This document shows, one piece after another, positions 24,935-35,110 of a stretch of DNA of 64,000 nucleotides. Source of the DNA: Aulostomus chinensis (Eukaryota; Chordata; Actinopteri; Syngnathiformes; Aulostomidae); the NCBI GenBank assembly GCA_037954235.1, contig JBBMOA010000003.1, forward strand, positions 13,212,223 through 13,276,222. The letters are read 5' to 3'. Position numbers and translations under genes: made by a program. Below the pieces are notes generated by a model. That model was not told the origin of the DNA, ran no database searches, and saw only the letters and a program-made list of their open reading frames with translations. The first letter of the stretch is position 1. Each line of letters opens with the position of its first letter.

Positions 24935-25200
24935 GATTTTTGTGATCTTTTGGAGACCTTTTTGTGATATAAACACTAAACTTATCAGGACCCCTATTCC
25001 TCATGGGGACCAAAGACCGGTCCTAATGCGGCAGAACCTTAATTTATGAACACCTGGTCAAAGTTTGAGTGAAGGTGTAAATTGCAGTTATCTTGAGGTT
25101 GAGGTTAGGCATCAATTGGTTAGGGTTAGGATTAAGATTAGGGCTTGGGTTAAGATATTCACACGAATGGAAGTCAGTCCTAATAAGGATAGCTACAAAA

Positions 25201-25240
<40 letters not shown>
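24872..25240 (+). repeat. Element bracketed by two (GT)n arrays
   Basis: A (GT)n array (24872-24930) and a second one (25204-25240) enclose about 270 bp. The enclosed part has cctcatggggaccaaagacc, a ggttagggttagg core at about 25118-25130 with several degenerate TTAGGG-like steps, and gaatggaagtcagtcctaat before the second array. This arrangement (GT array, GGGGACC half, GGTTAGGG-rich middle, GT array) recurs widely in fish microsatellite loci. It is therefore probably a mobile or minisatellite-like unit that carries its arrays. The telomere-like words are too short and degenerate to be an interstitial telomere. Confidence 0.7.
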
Positions 25241-25243
<3 letters not shown>

Positions 25244-25254
25244 GGATCTCTCAG

Positions 25255-25292
25255 GTGATCCTGCTGCGGCGCCTGTGTGTGACGGGCAGCAG
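25255..25292 (+). other. Exon-like segment between splice-site-like signals
   Basis: The 38-bp segment follows tttggatctctcag (acceptor-like) and ends CAG|GTGAGC (strong donor match). One frame reads VILLRRLCVTGS. It is too short and too isolated to call a gene, and the upstream GT array is an unusual intron end. It is noted only because a promoter-like patch follows. Confidence 0.15.
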
Positions 25293-25344
25293 GTGAGCTC
25301 CTCTAATTGTATGATTGACTGAGTGAGTGTGTAGGTCGCTCCAG

Positions 25345-25450
25345 GGAGCTGATTGGTTCCAACTTCCAAGCGGTTGGGTTAAAAGGCGGGTCCCCCCACC
25401 CCCCACCCCAGCTCCTCCGGGCTCTCCTCTCTCGACTTCCAACCAGCTTG
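25345..25450 (+). promoter_or_regulatory. Promoter-like patch (inverted CCAAT, TATA-like, GC box)
   Basis: ATTGG (inverted CCAAT box) lies at 25352-25356. GTTAAAAGGCGGG, a TATA-like word fused to a GC box, lies at 25378-25390. A C-rich stretch and a pyrimidine-rich segment with initiator-like CTCTCCTC follow 25-45 bp downstream. The first ATG after it (about 25460) opens only four codons. Spacing fits a core promoter, but no transcript body is recognisable, so chance is a real alternative. Confidence 0.25.
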
Positions 25451-26503
25451 CCCGCCAACATGCGCCTCTGTTAATAGAGTTGTATACTGATACAGCTCTG
25501 GTGTAGCATTTTGGCTTAATCCATTTTCTCTCTTTAGTTAAATTAGGAGAGAGGTTAGAGTCTTGTCTTTCAGGTCCTTGATGAGTAGATAAACCTATGT
25601 TGCATTACTTTAGCTTGCTTTTATTTCTTGTTTTGCTATCAGCCTACCCCGAAGCCAAGAAAGAAACTTGAATAAACTCTAAAAGGGCTTTTCTTCTTGC
25701 TGGCTCAGGAAAGACGAGAGTCCCATCGCAGTCACTGGGTTGAACGGAGGTTTCTGGATGATGATGCTTTTTCCTGCCATTTGGACCTTTCACATTTAAC
25801 ACAAATGGTGGTCTAGTCTTTGTGAGAAGGGTAAGCTAAGTGAGCATGAAAAACAAAAAGATAAAGGTTCATATTGTTCTTTTTGTGTAATCACAATCGT
25901 GAGAACAAGTCAAAGGGAAATTTATATTTATAAGGAGTATTAACTGTAATCACTGTGATGCAATGGCTTTTTTTTTTTTCAAGTAACAGAAAAATGATCA
26001 TATCGAACACTTCACACAGGTTAACTTGTATTTCCAAAGGTTTCCTGTTCTGAATGAGAGCAGCTTTGATGACACTGTAACACACAACTCATAATTTACT
26101 CGTATTTGGTTCACCGACATTAGAAAATCCTCAATAGGCGACATAAAAACTTCAGTGGTCTTGTCCACCTTGATAATTTCATGCAATTTTCTGTAATGTC
26201 TGAGGAAATCAATTTGAATCCCATCAAACGTGTCAGAAACTGCAACAATCTTACTTGAAATTTCCCATTTTCCCTGTTAGTCAGCTTTCTTGTCCCCACA
26301 TTTCAGCCACAACATCGTTCCCTTCATTAAGCCCTGTTGCAGAAACTGTGTGTGTGCATAGATTGTGTGTGTGTGTCTCCAAAACAGAGCCAACACGTGT
26401 TGTGTTTGGATATGCTTCTGTTAGTACATGTTGCTTTACAAAATCCTCCAGCGTTATTGATGTTGAGGCACTGTGATCCTTCACAAAAGCTAAAGACTAA
26501 ACT
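25451..26503. other. No gene recognised
   Basis: Non-coding. Nothing identified beyond T runs. Confidence 0.5.
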
Positions 26504-26553
26504 CATGCACACACACACGCGCGCACACACAGATGCGCGCGCACACACATGCG
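26504..26553 (+). repeat. Mixed (CA)n/(CG)n alternating purine-pyrimidine tract
   Basis: CA repeats alternate with GCGCGC and TGCGCGCG blocks over about 50 bases, broken only at one GA step. Long alternating purine-pyrimidine DNA with CG steps is the classic Z-DNA-prone composition. Confidence 0.85.
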
Positions 26554-26847
26554 CTCACCCATGGAAAGCATAAACATATAGCATCTTCCATCCTATCTTT
26601 CAAGCATATTCAGCAACCTGGCTGCTGCATCCTCAGTCTGATCAGTTATTTAGAAGAACATGAGCTTCACAGGATTTATTGGGCTGGATTTTTTTTTATT
26701 ATTATTATTGGGCTCCCAGCTGCTGCAAGTTTGGCACAATAAAAAAAACCTTGCGAATGGAGAAAGAGAGACAAAAACCGGCAAGCCTCGTCAGCCATGC
26801 TCATTTTAACAGCTGCAAATGGGAGGATGTCAGAATGTTGGGCAAAA
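26554..26847. other. No gene recognised
   Basis: Non-coding, with a TTA/ATT-rich patch near 26690-26710. Confidence 0.5.
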
Positions 26848-27001
26848 GTTTGGTGTGTTTGTTGCGCATGATGCTGAAAATGGCGTGAAAAAACATTGCA
26901 TGAGATACAAGGTCTTAAATAAAAAGAATGAGATATTGGAAAAAGACCGTTGGTTTGCTTCAGCGCAGCGTCTACAATGCATGTATGCAGCACACGTTAC
27001 T

Positions 27002-27091
<90 letters not shown>

Positions 27092-27112
27092 CGCACAGTG
27101 GCAACCTGCAGC
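26848..27112 (+). repeat. Dispersed GT-bearing repeat, copy 2
   Basis: Homologue of 14128-14375. It keeps CpGs at places where copy 1 has CA (for example agaccgttgg against agaccattgg, and cagcgcagcgtct against cagtgcagcatct). It is therefore probably closer to the ancestral sequence at those sites. One plus-strand frame runs open from about 26819 into the GT array. The differences between copies are mostly non-synonymous in that frame, which argues against protein function. Confidence 0.8.
27008..27087 (+). repeat. (GT)40 microsatellite
   Basis: Eighty bases of uninterrupted GT, the longest array in the window, inside the repeat above. Confidence 0.98.
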
Positions 27113-28766
27113 AGTAATGAATGGGGCCTGGGGATAGCTGAGAGGATGGGAGGTGGCAGATCATAAATAATCATTTATCCCACCGTTTCCCCAGCTCCGC
27201 TGCCTGACACACCACTGGGTACAGGCGGGGAGCAGCCAGCAGCACAAGCAGAGACGCAGCTGCACCGGCTGCAATGCACATGTGGCCTCGATGCTCTGGG
27301 GCAAATTTTCTTCACACCAGGTCCGTCGTGCTGATATGTGAATGAAACAAGCAAAAAGAAGAAGTGTAAAGATACAGGATGAGAAACTTGCAGCAAAGAG
27401 ATGATAAGCCATCTTACGAGAAAGGCTGAAGTGTGTCTTAAAGCAATAGAGAAGGGTGTAAAGTACTGAATAAGTCAATGAAAATTAAAAACTGGGCCGT
27501 ATTGTTATGTGTGTTATTTACCTTTAAATCAATAAGCTACCTTGCCCATTAACTTTTGATGTGTACTTCCAATTGGAGCCTGAATCAAACAGTGCTGGTG
27601 GAAATCAACATCACCTAATGGTAGAGCCCTGGGGGGAAATTCATTCATAAACACAGGTCCACCAGTCCAGTGGGGGGGGGGGGGGGGGGGGGTTGGCTTG
27701 TAAGTGGCAAAAAATTCATTCTGAACACAGCGGTGATAAACTGAAGATCTATGATGCACTTAAGACTATTGTCAAAAAGCTTAGCGCTATTAGTCAAGCA
27801 ACATGAAGCGTTTGCAGCCGTTCAGCCTGCTGAAGCGCAGCTTGTGTATCACAGCGGCGTGATTCTGATGAAAGAAGATACAGAGAAAGAGATATTACTC
27901 TCTCGCTGTTTCAAAAATTTGTATTGCATCTACATTTGATGAAGAGAGCGAGTGAAGAGATGAGAATGAAAGAGAATTTTCAAGAAAAATACAGTATCCG
28001 GCCTTGTATAGAGGGCTAGTCTGACACAGAGGACTTTTGAGATGCAGTTTTAAGTCGGTAGATCAAGACTTCTCTTCTTTGTGTTAGATTTTGTCTTCAT
28101 CTATCAGGCTCATAGCTAGATGGAGACTTCATTGATCCCAAAGGAAATTCTGATGTACGGTAGCGTCCGATGTGCTCATGTTGGCATGTGTGCGTGAGCT
28201 TTAAACTACTTTGACTGTGCCCAACACTCAAAGAGCAACATTAATCAGCACTTCAGCAGCAAGCGGGGTAAAAGAGAGCAAGTCGAACAGACAGAAAAGC
28301 AGCAGTTTGAGACATTATCAACACATTAAATGGCTTTTATCAGTTGTGATTAAGAGTATAGATGTGAAGTATATGGCCCTACTCCAACCCCTACAGTTCA
28401 AGCAACACGTCCAGAGAAAAGATGTATAAAAGACGGCCGTCTCATAACGTTAACTACTTATTAATGAGGATCTCTGCAATAAACTCAGTGGAATCAAAAT
28501 ATCATAATGTGCCAATTCTTTTATCTTTTTGTCATGCTGTTATTTTCATTTGTCCTGCACCTGTTTAGCAGAATGGACGTGCACGGTCTCATTTTCTAAT
28601 ATGGAACAACGATAACAGAACACAGCTTTTAGGGAAAATCAATTTACAGCACTGGGGGGCTGATTATCTGTAACTCTTTTTTTCCTGAAAGTGTGGGTAT
28701 GAATCCCGTTTGAAGCCCACCTTCAAATTAAATGTTTAATAATTATTATTTGTGATCGTAAGATTT
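27113..28766. other. No gene recognised
   Basis: Non-coding. It contains the poly(G) run listed separately and no recognised repeat or exon. Confidence 0.5.
27672..27692 (+). repeat. Poly(G) run, 21 bp
   Basis: Twenty-one consecutive G on the plus strand. Able to form G-quadruplexes and prone to length errors in sequencing and replication. Confidence 0.95.
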
Positions 28767-29422
28767 ACGGTGGTGCAGTGCTTAGCGCTGTCGCTTCACA
28801 GTTAGAAGGTTCCGGGTTCGAGTCCTGGCTCGAGTACAGGATCTTTCACTGTGGAGTCTCCATGTTCTCCCTGTTCCTGTGTGGGTTCTCTCTGGTACTC
28901 CAGCTTCCTCCCACAGTCCAAAGACATCAAGAGAGGACGAGGCTGATTGATACTCTAAATTGACTGTAGGTGTGACTGTGAGTGTGAATGGTTGTCTGTC
29001 TCTATGTGTTGGTCCGGTGATGGACTGGTGACCTGTCCAGGGTGAACCCTGGGCGGCATGGCTCAGGGGTAGAGTGGCCGTCTAGCAACCAAAGGGTCGC
29101 TGGTTCGATCCTCGACCCCGGTGACCAGGTCAAAGTGTCCTTGAGCAAGATACTGAACCCATAATTGCTCCTGATGAGTAGGTTGCCGCCTTGCGTGGTA
29201 GCCTCCACCATCAGTGTGTGAATGTGTGTGTGAACGGGTGAATGAGATGACACTGTAAAGCGCTTTGAGTACCGCTAAGGTAGAAAAGTGCTATATAAAA
29301 TTGAGTCCATTTACCATTTTACCATTTACCCCGCCTCTCGCCTGTAGCTGCGGGGATAGGCTCCAGCCCCCTCGCAACCCCACCCCCAACCCTTAATGGG
29401 TTAAGCAGAAGAATGTGGATAA
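28767..29422 (+). mobile_element. SINE-A copy split by a nested SINE-B, with target-site duplication
   Basis: The SINE-A body runs from ACGGTGGTGCAGTG at 28767 through a perfect B box (GGTTCGAGTCC, 28815-28825) to ggtgaaccc at 29049. It resumes at 29331 with ccgcctctcgcc and ends in a decayed taagcagaagaatgtgg tail. The interruption is a complete SINE-B (listed separately). The 8-bp word TAAGATTT occurs at 28759-28766 and again at 29423-29430, so it flanks the whole nest. This is good evidence for one SINE-A insertion that was later hit by SINE-B. The A box differs from consensus at its last base. Confidence 0.93.
29051..29327 (+). mobile_element. SINE-B (tRNA-derived), full length, nested in SINE-A
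   Basis: A second SINE family. It starts GGGCGGCATGGCTCAGGGGT, with an A box TGGCTCAGGGG (29059-29069) that fits TRGYNNARNNG and a B box GGTTCGATCCT (29102-29112, one mismatch). The body has cttgagcaagatactgaacc and attgctcctgatgagtaggt. The 3' part, aaagcgctttgagtaccgct then aagtgctatataaa, ends in short ATTTACC repeats. That 3' form is typical of fish SINEs that share a tail with L2-type LINEs (family knowledge; not testable here). ACCC occurs at both junctions and may be a short target duplication. Confidence 0.92.
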
Positions 29423-30189
29423 TAAGATTTTTAAAAATACCCCTCCTCCTCACCAAAAAAGAGAGAATTTATTTCCCTTTTGTTATCTGGACTATCTTGG
29501 ATCATTTCTTCTTTCAGACACACATACACATACATTTTCCGAGGATGTCGGTGCACCCTCTCCCAGATAAAGGAAACCCAAATAGAATGAAAGAATGGAA
29601 ATACACTACCAGTGTTGTAAGCATTTGAGCTTTGTTCACTAAATTCTCTCAAGCATCACTGGATTCACAAATAATCTCAGGGTCATGGAAAATGTTTAAA
29701 ATAATCCCACTGCAAAAAAAAAGAAAAGACAAATCCCTCTGAATTGAATGACGGTAGCTTTAACTTCTGAAATGTTTTGAGCAAACTGTTTTACCTCATT
29801 GAAAGTCCAACACCAGTGGTGAGACGGGTGCTTTATCATTTGCATACAGAGCAAGGAGAGGTGTGGATGATGCAACAGTAGTGTAAGAGCTCCAGCTACA
29901 GTGAGTCACGGAGGTATGCGGAGAGGGAGGGAATCGCAGACAAAACAACATGGTGAGATTTAATTTTCTGATTGTGTGTCATTATCACCAGGTTAAGAGA
30001 AGATCAATAAGCTCGAATGGCTCTTTTCTTTTTTATGTTTAGGCCTACTTTTACCATTTCCTGTTATACGGGCTGCTATTTCCATCTTATCCAGCTATCA
30101 TCAAAGGATGAAACTAATTATAAAAACTGTCAGTCTCATTTGCGTTGCTACCTGTTCTGTTACATGTAACCTGCATGCATGAAGCCAAT
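29423..30189. other. No gene recognised
   Basis: AT-rich non-coding sequence. Nothing identified. Confidence 0.5.
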
Positions 30190-30322
30190 CGGACACTTGC
30201 TGGCACCTTGAGTGGCCCATTAGTGTATCTATGTGAGTGCAAATGTGAATGAGGCAACACTGACCTTTGAGTAATGCTAAGGTAGTAAAGTAGGTCCCAT
30301 ATAAATGAAGCTTTACCATTTT
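30190..30322 (+). mobile_element. SINE-B 3' fragment, decayed
   Basis: It keeps gtgagtgcaaatgtgaatga, acctttgagtaatgctaagg and a catataaatgaagctttacc tail, in the same order as the last 130 bases of the SINE-B at 29051. The tRNA-like head is missing. It is more diverged than the 29-kb copy. Confidence 0.7.
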
Positions 30323-31127
30323 CTGGAATAATCCAATCCAAAATGGACTATAATCAGTTTCTGTGTGTAAAGGGCCGTGTACAGCGCTAGTAAAAAAAAA
30401 AGAAAAGAAAGTAGAATTTCTACATGTGTAGACCAGAACTCTGCAGTTTCAATTAGCCTTATTTGTTCTTGTACCTGGTGTGGCCACAATCATCATCATG
30501 GAAACATTATGTCACAGCAGCAGCAGCAGCAGCAGCAGCTTTGTGCATGGTCCGCATATGTCACAGACTCAAAGTAGCCACTCAGATACACCTTGGAACC
30601 AAGTACACAAACCCCGAGGAAACCCTGCCATCTTATGAGTGTGTACAGGTTGCTGATTTCTCATCTGTCTTTAAAGCTATGGGGTGTATCTTTTGTCTCC
30701 CCCTCTGGAATTGAAAGTAATGGCAACACAGATGAAGTTAAATAACCAGTAGAGAGAGGCCCAGTGAGGTGTCAGGCAGTATAAACTCAATTATTTAAGC
30801 TGGTGCAGATTTGATGATGAGTTAATGTTCCATACCGTGGTTTTTTTCCATCTATGACAGTAAAGTGTGGGGGCATCGGGGTCAATCAGACCCTCATAAG
30901 ATGGCTATAGAGCCTGACTGAGAGGTAACCGCGGGTCCATGGAGGACAGCCATCTGTCTCAAGCACCCATACCAGGCTTGTGTCCTCTTTCTGCGTTCAC
31001 GTTGTACATTAGAGAATGTATGAGCCATCGCAATAAACGCACAATGATCACGTTCAAAGATGATTCAGCTCTCAGACCAGTTACACTTCTGGTGCTTAGA
31101 TAAAACTCCAATTTTAAACACACACAA
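30323..31127. other. No gene recognised
   Basis: Non-coding apart from the CAG run listed separately. Confidence 0.5.
30514..30540 (+). repeat. (CAG)n trinucleotide run
   Basis: About eight CAG units. A plus-strand frame turns them into polyglutamine, but that frame has no other support and no splice context. Confidence 0.93.
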
Positions 31128-31221
31128 GGTTCACCACGGACTGGTGACCTGTCCTCTCGGCCAGTGTCAGCTGGGATAGGCTCCAGCCCCCTGGTATAGA
31201 AAATGGATGGATGGATGGATG
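31128..31221 (+). mobile_element. SINE-A 3' fragment
   Basis: Begins ggttcacc, then ggactggtgacctgtcc, agctgggataggctccagcc and a tail of four GGAT units. Only the last third of SINE-A is present, as expected of 5'-truncated retrotransposition or later deletion. Confidence 0.82.
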
Positions 31222-33979
31222 ACACTCCTCTCTGTCCTGTTATTAATATTATGAACAGTGTAACCATTGAAGGAGTGCAGGCACTGTGACTGGTAGGAAA
31301 CTGATCAGCATACAAAACCTGGGTAAGCAATGTGCAGCTTTGCCTTCTACGTCATGAATTTAGCTGTTGAGATGAAGGCAGATCCATAGCGCCCTCTATG
31401 GTCACAATATGGATCCTTTACCATGAAGGTGAATGCGTCACTTCACTAGAATAGGGAATAAAAGAGCCGGTCACAATGTCTGACACGGGTGGCACTTGAA
31501 CTCACACGTGATGTCTTCAACTCATTCCCCAATTATACATTTTTTTAAATAATGTTTTCTGATGTCTAAGGTTCATGTTGTGCTGTTAGGCACTATGTCT
31601 ATAACATATCTGTTTGATCTGAGCTGTGCAAAGTAAATCCCACCGGGGCAATAAAGCTTTCATTTATTCATTTACTTTTCCATCTGAGCCCCATGAGACA
31701 AATCAAAACATACAATACTGGCTCACAAAGATACTAAAGAATCTAAACAGTATTTCAAGCCCAGTCTCAATTATGTGGATACATGTGAGCCCCATGTTGG
31801 ACCAGATCCACATCCAAAATCAAATGATGTGTCAGATTTGAATACAAAGGATTTAAATGACTTAAACAAGAATGTAATTTTGTGAAAGAGACGACCTACA
31901 CACAATCTACCAGGTTCAATTCTCTGCTATACTTGTGTATACATTTTTTTCCATGGATATTCTTTTAAACTGCTGTTGACCTCCATCTGACAGCGTCACC
32001 TTTAAGATGTATTTGTTCCTGTCACCATGGTGCAGAGCTTAGCCTTTTGGAGGATGTCACAGCTGTCGAGGAAGCCTGGCAGGTATTTCACAATCCTGCA
32101 AAATAAAGGTCTCTCAAATCTGAGAATGTGTTTTAAAGAATCTTTAGCCTTCCTTAGACAATCTGGTTCAGCGTGTTGTACTGGTCCATCATAGTCGGAT
32201 GCCAGCAAATCAGTAAAATCTTCCTGTTGATAGTCAAAAATACAATAAAGCTTTATCTTTTTAAATGTATCGGACGGTGACTCCAGAAAATCGATTCTGC
32301 ATTTGCATAAATAAATGGAAAATCAGTCAAACTTTCAAAATTTCAACACTGTTTTTAGGAGTTGGTGAAAAGAGTTTGAAGATGTTGCATTTTCCATCGA
32401 TGTGGGAGCCACCATTTTCTAGAAGTAACATTAGTTCCACAATGTGATTTCCACAATGGAAGCCAGTTTCGTGATCTCATTAGAACCATTGTTTTATACT
32501 GGTTATCGTTTATAAAGCATCTCTGCACTCAGTTTTATATCAGGGGTCCTTTTTACAATTTAGAAAATAAAACTATCTGAAGACTAAAAGATTCTCAGCT
32601 TTACAGTATGTACGAATGCCAATAATCACTGGAAGTTACAAGATTTGAATCTTTCGGTAGGCTTGCAGTTAAAATGTCAACAAATTAAAAATACTGCCAC
32701 TCCAGAAAAAGAAAAAAAAATCCCACAACTTTGTCATAATTTTAACAAAAGCTGCTTCAAAATCAAGCATTTTTAATTGAAACAATTCCAAAATGCTCAG
32801 CCGAATCCTGATTGAGGCTTCAAACAAAACGTCTAACATGCACGTATAACAAGAAGAGCTGCAGAAACGGAATTGTGGCGAAGTAGCTTCCGTACCATGT
32901 TTTGGAAGATGTTAAGCTAATTGGAAGCTAACTGCCACTCAATTTAGCATTTGAACCTTTTCTTAGTGATTTTGTACCTATATGTACATCACCTGACCTT
33001 AACTGTTCAGTAGGCACATAATAAAACATATTCATTTTTTTAAGACTGTTTTTTTTTTGGGGGGGGGTGCGTGAATCCAGCGATGTGTGATAATATTAGA
33101 TGATATGCACCTTTTCTCCCACTGCTAGGTGCAGTTTGCATTTCATCCAAAGCGGGTGCAGAAAAGAGGAAATGGCTTTGATTTAATTTATGGCTCCCAC
33201 TTTCATGTCGCCACACGCCTGACTAAGTGTCAAAGTGGCATTTATGATGTATGAAATTAAATTACGGAGGAACACCACCACACACAAAGCACAACACACC
33301 TGCGATGTGTTTGCACCTCAGCAGCTTCACTGAAAAGGCCCTTCATATCTCTGCTCCTCTTATTTCTTCACCGTCTGCAGAACATAACAAGAAAGCAAAT
33401 CAAATCTTTATTAGGCAGTCACATATTAGGCCTGTTATTTAATATGATCAACATTAGCGTCAGATGTTTCCAGTGAGATATTAGCTTACATTGGGAAAGA
33501 GGAAAACTTGAGAGCCTTTCAGCTGAATTGTTGAAATTGTTGAAATGTAATAAAAAAAAGAAATAAGAAGCTGAGAAATCTGACCAATGAATATGATTAT
33601 GATGATTAAGAGTATGATTTGAATTCTGCCCGAGATGGTGTAGCAGTGGTGGAAAAGAGACGGAAGCAGTAAAGACTGGAACTTCTGCAAAAATAATGAT
33701 GCAACGTTTTATAGATCCCAACTGAGAAATTCCCTTTATTTTGTCTCTTTCCAGGTGGTTCAGATCAGAGGGTCAGCAGCAGCTCACTGCGAAACAGCTG
33801 AAAAATAATCCCTTTATTTGTCTTGATACACGGTGTGAATGGTTTGTAAGGGGAAAATATCAGTGGTAAATCTGCTGTTAAAATGAGAGACAAACTGTAA
33901 ATTACTCTTGGTTGAGGATCCATGTGGAACTATTTCTAGTTGTTGATTGGTTGTGGATTTAAATTTTACAAGTTTTTTT
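31222..33979. other. No recognised gene; one unexplained open stretch
   Basis: AT-rich. It holds a T10/G9 junction near 33048-33067 and the minus-strand open stretch listed at 32002-32229. Otherwise nothing was identified. Confidence 0.45.
32002..32229 (-). other. Unrecognised exon-like open stretch
   Basis: On the minus strand, a possible acceptor (tttttgactatcaacag) is followed by about 75 open codons. They read EDFTDLLASDYDGPVQHAE, then KAKDSLKHILRFERPLFCR, then IVKYLPGFLDSCDILQKAKL. The mix of charged and hydrophobic residues is more protein-like than other short frames here, and the frame stays open some 25 codons before the possible acceptor. It ends at a stop in ACATCTTAAAGGTGACG, where AAG|GTGACG could also be a donor. 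I recognise no domain. It could be an exon of an unseen gene, a decayed retrocopy or chance. Confidence 0.25.
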
Positions 33980-34338
33980 AAGTGGTTAGCGCTGTCGCCT
34001 CACAGCAAGAAGGTTCTGGGTTCGAGTCCCGGCTCCATCACAGGATCTTTCTGTGTGGAGTCTCCATGTTCTCCCTGTTCCTGTGTGGGTTCTCTCTGGT
34101 ACTCCAGCTTCCTCCCACAGTCCAAAGACATCAAGAGAGGACGAGGCTGATTGATACTCTAAATTGACTGTAGGTGTGACTGTGAGTGTGAATGGCTGTC
34201 TGTCTCTATGTGTTGGTCCTGAGATGGACTGGTGACCTGTCCAGGGTGAACCCTGCCTCTCGCCCGTTGATGCTGGGACAGACTCCAGCCCCCCCGCGAC
34301 CCTTAATGTAGGAATAAGTGGAAGACATGGATGGATGG
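33980..34338 (+). mobile_element. SINE-A copy, slightly 5'-truncated, with target-site duplication
   Basis: Starts within the A-box region (AGTGGTTAGCGCTGTCGCC) and keeps a perfect B box GGTTCGAGTCC at 34019-34029. It has the full body and 3' part and ends in GGATGGATGG. The 10-bp word AAGTTTTTTT at 33970-33979 is repeated exactly at 34339-34348, a clean target-site duplication. It faces the opposite-strand copy 156 bp downstream. Confidence 0.94.
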
Positions 34339-34493
34339 AAGTTTTTTTCACGTTAGGCTGGTTAACTTGGAAGATGGAAACAGCTGGAAACAAAACACAC
34401 ACGATTTTGTGTTTGTGGGTGGGGGGACTGGAAAAGGTCACTGTGTACAAGAGTAAATTTCTACTCACCCCATAATGCATTGTAAATTATATT

Positions 34494-34864
34494 CCATCCA
34501 TTTTCTTCCGCTTATCCTGTTAAGGGTTGCGGGGGGGTGGAGCCTATCCCAGCAGCTTTCAGGTGAGAGGCAGGGTTCACCCTGGACAGGTCACCAGTCC
34601 ATCACAGGACCAACACACAGAGACAGACAACCATTCACACTCACAGTCACACCTACAGTCAATTTAGAGTATCAATCAGCCTCGTCCTCTCTTGATGTCT
34701 TTGGACTGTGGGAGGAAGCTGGAGTACCAGAGAGAACCCACACAGGAACAGGGAGAACATGGAGACTTTCCACACAGAAAGATCCTGTGATGGAGCCGGG
34801 ACTCGAACCCGGAACCTTCTTGCTGTGAGGCTACAGTGCTGACCACTGCACCACTGTGCTGCCC
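34494..34864 (-). mobile_element. SINE-A copy, full length, inverted to its neighbour
   Basis: On the minus strand it has the GGGCAGCACAGTGG-type head, an A box matching consensus (complement at 34843-34853), a B box matching consensus (34799-34809), and a complete body and tail. Flanks carry AAATTATATT (34484-34493) and AAATGATATT (34867-34876), a likely target duplication with one mismatch. A G8 run in the 3' part is specific to this copy. Confidence 0.94.
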
Positions 34865-35110
34865 ACAAATGATATTTTTAAAATATATTTACTGACCAAC
34901 AGACCATTTTTGTTGTTGACAGCTAATTTGTCACTAATTTCCAAGAATTATATGAAAATATCATATTTTCATGTTTGAGATTTTCATATGTGGAGTCACA
35001 TGGTTGAGTCCTATAGTTGCATGATGCCTCTAAGGAATTCCATGAAATTGCATACTAATGATCTCAGTGACTGATTAAATATTGAATCAGCAGGTGTTAG
35101 TCGTACACTG

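Noticed and set aside
25118..25130. Interstitial telomere
   Set aside because: Only about two TTAGGG units in a degenerate context; the layout fits the GT-bracketed repeat instead.
27008..27087. CVCVCV or THTHTH proteins over the GT arrays
   Set aside because: Pure microsatellite translation.
30514..30540. Polyglutamine protein from the CAG run
   Set aside because: The surrounding frame is short, has no splice context and no similarity.
34019..34029. Perfect tRNA-type B boxes that could mark tRNA genes
   Set aside because: The A and B boxes belong to SINE heads. No tRNA acceptor stem or anticodon arm fold was evident, and the same body follows each time.
33982..34868. Similar 60-165 codon frames that recur at several places (ending QRHQERTRLIDTLN or containing TPTVNLEYQSASS)
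   Set aside because: They are translations of SINE-A copies. They recur because the SINE recurs, and they exist on both strands.
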